A DNA stretch of 64,000 nucleotides from Parabacteroides faecis (lineage in GTDB: Bacteria > Bacteroidota > Bacteroidia > Bacteroidales > Tannerellaceae). Below the pieces are notes generated by a model. That model made no database searches. It saw only the letters and a list, made by a program, of their open reading frames with translations, and was not told the DNA's origin. The translations under genes and the position numbers were made by a program. This document shows positions 59,326 through 64,000 of the stretch, piece by piece. Location of the stretch: NCBI RefSeq assembly GCF_014647375.1, contig NZ_BMPB01000009.1, positions 243,333 to 307,332 on the forward strand, written 5' to 3'. Numbering within the stretch: the first letter of the stretch is position 1; the number at the start of each line of letters is the position of its first letter.

Positions 59326-60426
59326 TTATCGTAACAATTTATCTTTATGGAATGTTGATATATGTTTTTTGATTTCATCATCGAATTTTTTGTCCAGACA
59401 GAATTCTATCGTGATCGGCAGATAATACATACATGTTTTCCATTCTTCAGGAATATATGGATTGTCTATTAACCGCGCAGCATCTTTTTCTGTAGCCAGG
59501 ATATATCGGCCGGTTGAACTCATTTTGTCGAATACATTTTTCATACGGCGGATGTCGGATTTTTCGAAAGTATGATGATCGGAAAAGATCAGTGGGGTTA
59601 CTTTTTCCGATAGCTTCCTGGCTTCTCTGATAAATCCGTCAGGAGATGCAATACCCGATAGAATCAATAGTTCGTCTTCTTTACGGATATCACTCCGGGA
59701 AAGAGACTTTGCATGGCTGTCGAATACCGGTTTAATATCAGCGTATGCTATATGAGTGAAATGAATCGACTGGTGTGCCAACAGTTTCATGTTCTCTTCT
59801 ATAATACGGTATTCAATGGGCTTCATATCTTCTTCGCATTTTGTGACAATCACCATATCTGCACGGCGTATTCCGCTGACCGGTTCACGTAGCCTGCCTG
59901 TCGGCAACAGTTTGTCGTTGTAGAACAAACGGTGATAGTCGGTCAGTACGATCGCAAAGGAAGGGGCGACATAACGATGCTGAAAGGCATCGTCAAGTAG
60001 GATCACTTCCGGTCGTAATTCTTTGGGAAGCGCCAGCAACTTATCGATACCTCCACGACGGTCGGCATCTACTGCTACGAGAATATCTGAAAATTTGTGT
60101 TTCATCTGATATGGCTCGTCTCCGATCTCAAGACTGGTGCTTTGCTCGTTTGCTAAAATGAATCCCGTAGTTTTTCGCTTATATCCCCGGCTGAGTACAG
60201 CTATCCTGTAGTCTTCTTTCAATAGACGGATAATGTATTCGGTATGAGGGGTTTTTCCTGTTCCTCCCACTGCCAGGTTTCCTATACAGATAACAGGTAT
60301 CGGGTATGATTCCGATTTTAAGCATTTCCAATCGAAAAGCTGGTTACGGAATCTTACTCCCAGTCCGTATAAGAAGGAGAGGGGAGAAAGCAGAGGATGT
60401 ATTTTTATGTCGTTTTCTGTCGGCAT
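59326..60426 (-). CDS. lpxK: Tetraacyldisaccharide 4'-kinase LpxK
   Basis: LpxK adds the 4'-phosphate to tetraacyldisaccharide 1-phosphate at the inner face of the inner membrane, giving lipid IVA. The 366 aa have an N-terminal amphipathic/hydrophobic segment (LLSPLSFLYGLGVRFRNQLF), then the unusual Walker A GNLAVGGTGKTPHTEYII and Walker B-like VILLDDAFQHRYV. With lpxA, lpxC/fabZ and lpxD elsewhere in the window, four lipid A activities lie within 36 kb. It sits between sppA (6 bp) and thiL (7 bp). Confidence 0.95.
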   Translation of the reverse strand: MPTENDIKIHPLLSPLSFLYGLGVRFRNQLFDWKCLKSESYPIPVICIGNLAVGGTGKTPHTEYIIRLLKEDYRIAVLSRGYKRKTTGFILANEQSTSLEIGDEPYQMKHKFSDILVAVDADRRGGIDKLLALPKELRPEVILLDDAFQHRYVAPSFAIVLTDYHRLFYNDKLLPTGRLREPVSGIRRADMVIVTKCEEDMKPIEYRIIEENMKLLAHQSIHFTHIAYADIKPVFDSHAKSLSRSDIRKEDELLILSGIASPDGFIREARKLSEKVTPLIFSDHHTFEKSDIRRMKNVFDKMSSTGRYILATEKDAARLIDNPYIPEEWKTCMYYLPITIEFCLDKKFDDEIKKHISTFHKDKLLR

Positions 60427-60432
60427 CTCGGA

Positions 60433-62199
60433 TTATAAAGGTTTAACATCGTAAGGAAGTCTTGCCTGGATTCCTGTTGTCGATTTTATATTATTCAGAG
60501 TTTTGAAATACTCATATTCATTACCCAGCACATTTTTTACGATGGATACTTTTACTTCTCCCAGCTGTTTCTCGATAAATTCTTTCCAGAAATCTTTTGA
60601 GCCGGAAACGTAGGTTAGACTGTAATCGCTGAGGTCGGCTAATGTAGCGGCTGTTTCGATCGCTTTGTCAATACCTCCCAAATCATCGACTAATCCGCGC
60701 TCTTTGGCCTGCTCGCCTGTCCAGACGCGTCCTTGTCCGATTTCGTTGATTGCTTCTTTGCTCATATCACGACCGTTGGCACAACGGGTAAGGAATGTAT
60801 CGTATCCTCTTTCAACGAACGACTGGATCAGCACTTTCTCATCTTCTCGCATCGGACGACTCATATCTCCCAGGTCGGCATAAGTATTGGTTTTTACAAT
60901 GTCCGTTGTAAGAGATAATTTATTGAATAAACCGGTTACATTAGGGAAGATACCGAAGATACCGATCGATCCGGTTAGCGTATTAGGTTCAGCTATTATT
61001 TTGCTGGCAGCACATGAAATATAATATCCTCCGGATGCGGCAACGTCACCCATGGAAACAACGATCGGTTTTACCTTTTTTAGTTCTACCACCTGGTGCC
61101 AGATTTGTTCGGATACAAAAGCACTACCACCCGGAGAGTTAACACGGAAAACAACCGCTTTGACGTTCTCATCATTTTTTAGTTTGATCAGTTCGTTGGC
61201 TACCTTTTCTGTGATAGCTTGTTCTGTATCGTAAGGCGAAGAAGGCAGTTCAGGTTGGATTTCTCCTTCTGCATATAAAATTGCAATACGGTTAGGTTTT
61301 TCGCGATCGATCGTTTTAATACTTTTGATTTTGGATATATCTGCCGTTTGCAGGCGTTTGTCGCTTTGGCCTGCCAGTTCTTTAACAAACTCTTCTGTTT
61401 CGGTACGATATTTTAATTCGTCTACTAATCCGCATTCTACTGTCTTTTCTGCAGCAGCGAATGCATAACCCTGGTTCGCGAAATTATTAATATCGGTTAC
61501 CGGGATATTTCTGGCTTCGGCAATACCGTTTGTTACATTTTCCCAGATACTGCCCATGTATGACTGGATCTGTTCGCGATTGGCATCACTCAGTTTGTCA
61601 AGCATAAAAGGCTCTACGGCTCCTTTATAAGTGCCGACTTTGAAGATCATCATATCTACACCTACTTTTTTGAGCAGTTCTTTGTAAAACATTGTTTGTG
61701 ATGCCATTCCGACCAATCCCAAAGTGCCTTGGGGATTCAGGAATACTTTATCGGCAACAGAGCAAAGGTAATAACAACCCTGTGTGTAATTGTCGGAATA
61801 AGCGACAATGAACTTACCGCTATCTTTAAAATCGATTAAAGCTCTGCGAATGGCTTCAAGGCTGGCTGAACCTGTGCTCAACGATTTTGCTTCTATATAT
61901 ATACCTTTGATATTTTTGTTCTCTTTAGCTGTTTGGATTGTAGATAATATATCTTTTAAAGAAAGAGTTTTATCTGTCTCACCCATCAGCATAGCGATAG
62001 GGTTTTCCTGGATATTATCAGATAAGTTGCCGTCAAGCGTTAATTTATAAACGGTATTACTTTTGGGAGTATACTCAGGTGTACTGCTCATACTGGTGGC
62101 GATACCAATCAGAGTAAATACAAATACAATGGAAATCAGGCCAACAGCAACGAAAACTCCTAAGGCTGAGGCAAACATCATTTTAAAAAATTGTTTCAT
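60433..62199 (-). CDS. sppA: Signal peptide peptidase SppA, 67-kDa type
   Basis: SppA is a membrane-bound serine protease that degrades cleaved signal peptides. The 588 aa contain two tandem S49 domains. An N-terminal transmembrane helix (VAVGLISIVFVFTLIGIAT) anchors it. The lysine of the first half is in KVGTYKGAVEPFM, and the nucleophilic serine of the second half is in GDVAASGGYYISCAA, the usual split of the Lys-Ser dyad across the fused domains. It is the first gene of sppA-lpxK-thiL; the box at 62229-62236 is its likely promoter. Confidence 0.95.
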   Translation of the reverse strand: MKQFFKMMFASALGVFVAVGLISIVFVFTLIGIATSMSSTPEYTPKSNTVYKLTLDGNLSDNIQENPIAMLMGETDKTLSLKDILSTIQTAKENKNIKGIYIEAKSLSTGSASLEAIRRALIDFKDSGKFIVAYSDNYTQGCYYLCSVADKVFLNPQGTLGLVGMASQTMFYKELLKKVGVDMMIFKVGTYKGAVEPFMLDKLSDANREQIQSYMGSIWENVTNGIAEARNIPVTDINNFANQGYAFAAAEKTVECGLVDELKYRTETEEFVKELAGQSDKRLQTADISKIKSIKTIDREKPNRIAILYAEGEIQPELPSSPYDTEQAITEKVANELIKLKNDENVKAVVFRVNSPGGSAFVSEQIWHQVVELKKVKPIVVSMGDVAASGGYYISCAASKIIAEPNTLTGSIGIFGIFPNVTGLFNKLSLTTDIVKTNTYADLGDMSRPMREDEKVLIQSFVERGYDTFLTRCANGRDMSKEAINEIGQGRVWTGEQAKERGLVDDLGGIDKAIETAATLADLSDYSLTYVSGSKDFWKEFIEKQLGEVKVSIVKNVLGNEYEYFKTLNNIKSTTGIQARLPYDVKPL

Positions 62200-62228
62200 A
62201 TCTGTGTCGCGTAATTTTTATCAGACAG

Positions 62229-62236
62229 CAAATATA
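62229..62236 (-). promoter_or_regulatory. -7 promoter box (TATATTTG) for sppA-lpxK-thiL
   Basis: TATATTTG on the minus strand, 29 bp before the sppA ATG. Confidence 0.5.
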
Positions 62237-62359
62237 GTTAACTTATTGATACTAATTGTTCTTTGTGCTCGTTTATTTGGTCTGATAATAATATCTTTTA
62301 TAAAGGATAGTTCCTGACGCTCCTGTAATGTAAATGGAACAAATGAATTTTTAATAATG

Positions 62360-62398
62360 AAACTCCAAATTCTTGAATACAGGGATTTGGAGTTTTTA
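62360..62398. terminator. Terminator-like hairpin upstream of the IS element
   Basis: AAACTCCAAAT (62360-62370) pairs perfectly with ATTTGGAGTTT (62385-62395), followed by T-rich sequence. There is no gene directly before it on the plus strand. It may terminate transcripts from the right, or be a remnant of whatever stood here before the IS arrived. Confidence 0.45.
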
Positions 62399-62450
62399 TT
62401 TTGATATTCCTGTAAAAGATACCTGATGTTAATGACTTGTACAGAAAAAA

Positions 62451-62482
62451 GTTTACACAATCACAAAAAGAAAATGTGTAAA
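62451..62482 (+). promoter_or_regulatory. Hairpin covering the orfA start codon
   Basis: GTTTACACA (62451-62459) is perfectly complementary to TGTGTAAAC, whose first T is in the ATG at 62474. A message started outside the element would hide the orfA start in this stem, a device known in several IS families. Shown by sequence complementarity only. Confidence 0.5.
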
Positions 62483-62923
62483 CCAAAGGTCAGTTATCAA
62501 AAATATACGGATGAGTTTCGTATAGCAGTCGTCAAAGAGTATTTGGCAGGTGGAATCAGTAAACACGCACTGAGTAAAAAATATTCTATCCCTCAGCAGT
62601 GTACTGTAAGCAATTGGATTCGTAAATTTGTGGGCGAAGAAAATGAAGAAGTACCCATGAAAAAAAACGAATCCCCAAGAACGGAAAGTGAAGAAATAAA
62701 CCGCCTCAAACGGGAACTAAAAGAGTCGAAACTGGCTCTTTATCAGGAAAGAATGCGTGCAGATGCCTATGACACGATGATTGATGTGGCAGAAGAAATG
62801 TTCAAGATTCCGATCAGAAAAAAGCTGGCACCAAACAGTCTTATTATCAGTATCATGAGATTGATTTTGAGCGGCTTGTATTCAAAGGTTTTATATTGGA
62901 GTATGTCCATGATATCCGTCTAA
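62474..62923 (+). CDS. IS3-family transposase OrfA
   Basis: 149 aa from ATG 62474. The helix-turn-helix (YTDEFRIAVVKEYLAGGISKHALSKKYSIPQQCTVSNWIRKF) binds the IS ends. A leucine-zipper-like coiled coil (EEINRLKRELKESKLALYQERM) follows. The frame could begin at 62426, but the GTTTACAC end repeat would then lie inside the gene. At codons 116-117 an A-AAA-AAG slippery heptamer allows a -1 shift into orfB. Unshifted, OrfA runs 33 codons further and stops at 62921-62923. Confidence 0.88.
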   Translation: MCKPKVSYQKYTDEFRIAVVKEYLAGGISKHALSKKYSIPQQCTVSNWIRKFVGEENEEVPMKKNESPRTESEEINRLKRELKESKLALYQERMRADAYDTMIDVAEEMFKIPIRKKLAPNSLIISIMRLILSGLYSKVLYWSMSMISV

Positions 62924-63675
62924 AAGCTTCGCGTATATGTTGCCAGAAATTATTTGAGATGTGCAAGAGTTATTTTGGGGAGAAGTTTACAATGGGACGT
63001 GATGCCTTTTATAACCTGTTGAGAGAAAGCGGTCTGATGCTTCGGATAAAAAGACGTAAAGCACGGACAACTTATTCGGATCTATACGCTCCTTTCTATC
63101 CAAATCAGATAAAAGGTCTGATTCCTACTGCAGCGAACCAGATTTGGGTAAGTGATATTACCTATGTCTGGACATCGAAGGGCTTTTGCTATTTATTTCT
63201 TATAACAGACCTTTATTCCCATAGGATTATGGGCTGAGTACTTTCTTCATCTATGAAGTGTAAAAATGCAGAAGAAGCTCTGAATCAAGCAGTAGAAACT
63301 GCCGGTTATCCACTGACTGGTTTGATCCACCATTCAGACAGAGGTATTCAATACACTTGCTTTGCTTATATGGAATTATTGGCAAAAAATGGTATGCAAG
63401 CCAGCCGTACAGAACACGGGGATCCACTGGAGAATGCTGTAGCTGAACGGGTTAATGGCATCCTTAAACAAGAATGGCTTTCTTTATATTCCTTTGAAAA
63501 TGAGGATGAGATACGGAAGGTATTAATTCCGGCTATCGAGTTTTATAATAAGGAAAGGCCCCATGCCAGTAATAACAGGCTAACGCCTGAGCAGGCATAC
63601 AAACAAGACAAGGAGTTGAAAAAAATGTGGAAAAATTATCCTTATACGAAAACTCATATCTCTGTTTATCAATAG
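62824..63675 (+). pseudogene. IS3-family transposase OrfB (integrase core), interrupted by TGA
   Basis: Read in the -1 frame from the slippery site, the product is AGTKQSYYQYHEIDFERLVFKGFILEYV and onward with no stop until TGA at 63235-63237. It then continues as VLSSSMKCKNAEEALNQ to TAA at 63675. The three DDE residues are all present: Asp in WVSDITYVW, Asp in HHSDRGIQYT and Glu in ENAVAERVNG. The stop replaces the tryptophan expected in HRIMG-W-xLS, a TGG to TGA change. The enzyme should be inactive unless the stop is read through. Confidence 0.85.
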
Positions 63676-63941
63676 AGATTAACGCTCGTCGGGAGTGTTG
63701 CTCCACTCCCTTGCCGCTTAGGCGATCCCAGAGCAATGACTTTTTGGATGGGTGATTTTTATTCACTAACTTTGTTTCTCTTTCCAACCGACAGAGCTTT
63801 CTGTAAAGTTGTTGTAGGAATAAACACAAAAGGTGTAAACTGAAGTTAGGATTTTAGTATTGTTATGTAAATTGTTTTTAGTAATAAATGTTTTATCTGT
63901 AAACTACTTTCAGTAAAGGTCGTGCTACAGTATAAAGTATT

Positions 63942-63961
63942 CGTTTGATATATATCAAACG
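63942..63961. repeat. 20-bp perfect palindrome CGTTTGAT-ATAT-ATCAAACG
   Basis: The perfect palindrome has a half-site copy TTCGTTTGAT about 40 bp further right. It lies in non-coding DNA right of the IS; 63851-64000 holds no other gene that I can support. It could be an operator for a gene beyond the window. Confidence 0.5.
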
Positions 63962-64000
63962 CAAAGAACACATATATGCTTCATTCGTTTGATGATTGAG

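Larger units (their letters stand above)
62438..63850 (+). mobile_element. IS3-family insertion sequence, inactivated copy
   Basis: About 1.4 kb, the usual size of IS3 elements. AGTTTACAC (62450-62458) and its complement GTGTAAACT (63833-63841) mark the inner part of the terminal inverted repeats; exact outer ends and any target duplication could not be fixed. It carries overlapping orfA and orfB, an A6G frameshift signal at 62818-62824, and a nonsense codon in orfB. The 165 bp between orfB and the right repeat contain a 7-bp hairpin GGGAGTG/CACTCCC (63691-63710). Confidence 0.8.

Overview
The window is a chromosomal segment from the order Bacteroidales, most likely a Parabacteroides or close relative. 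Three things support this. LpxC is fused to FabZ, an arrangement typical of the Bacteroidetes. About twenty sites upstream of genes match the Bacteroidetes sigma -7 element TAnnTTTG, usually as TATCTTTG. The gene content also fits: FloA/NfeD, a one-piece hybrid two-component protein, DUF2961/GH172, a PRiA4b ORF-3-like protein and a 6-bladed beta-propeller protein. The genus is inferred and was not tested.

Layout. 1-480: ends of two small hypothetical genes. 0.6-5.2 kb: mnmE with a DUF362 ferredoxin-like protein, then an ATPase and a nitroreductase. 5.3-9.8 kb: an orphan FtsX/MacB-type permease divergent from a hybrid histidine kinase. 9.8-12 kb: rpiA and a GH172 enzyme. 12-15.9 kb: a compact four-gene operon (TPR/PD40 protein, NfeD, FloA, uridine phosphorylase). 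16-21.4 kb: a TtcA-like protein, two tandem paralogous TPR histidine kinases and a DUF486 protein. 21.5-23.06 kb: an Rpn-family nuclease gene of different base composition, followed by 580 bp of non-coding DNA with two long inverted arms and four 22-bp direct repeats. 23-32.9 kb: a long leftward block of housekeeping genes (miaA, lpxA, lpxC-fabZ, lpxD, pyrF, prfA, purM, a glucosaminidase, a methyltransferase). 33-41.4 kb: cdd, a phosphohexomutase, a three-gene envelope operon (beta-helix lipoprotein, EEP nuclease/phosphatase, M23 peptidase) and pepD. 41.5-46.4 kb: OmpH/Skp-like, DivIC/FtsB-like, dnaX, a nitroreductase and a lipoprotein. 46.4-57.9 kb: a third TPR histidine kinase, pncB, an AraC regulator, a flavin-binding protein, HelD helicase, a nucleotidyltransferase-like protein, a PAS-LuxR regulator, DUF1848, a divergent ung and a 5'-truncated beta-propeller gene. 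58.1-62.2 kb: tRNA-Phe and the sppA-lpxK-thiL operon. 62.4-63.85 kb: an IS3-family element disabled by a stop codon.

How the genes fit together. Much of the window serves the cell envelope: lipid A (lpxA, lpxC-fabZ, lpxD, lpxK), peptidoglycan turnover (glucosaminidase, M23), membrane microdomains (FloA/NfeD), secretion quality control (SppA, Skp-like) and envelope sensing (three TPR histidine kinases, and the hybrid kinase beside the permease). A second group serves translation and nucleotide metabolism (mnmE, miaA, a TtcA-like protein, prfA, pyrF, purM, cdd, udp).

Most unusual signals: (1) a run of nine A followed by GGAG in dnaX, exactly at the domain III/IV boundary, where one-base slippage in either direction reaches a stop within four codons and would give a gamma-like short form; (2) the inverted-arm and 22-bp iteron structure after the Rpn gene; (3) a cluster of CCCCAC/GTGGGG hairpins at 42.45-42.53 kb; (4) a complete IS3 recoding signal, a start-codon hairpin and a single nonsense mutation in one IS copy. 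No CRISPR array, prophage or dedicated defence island was seen.
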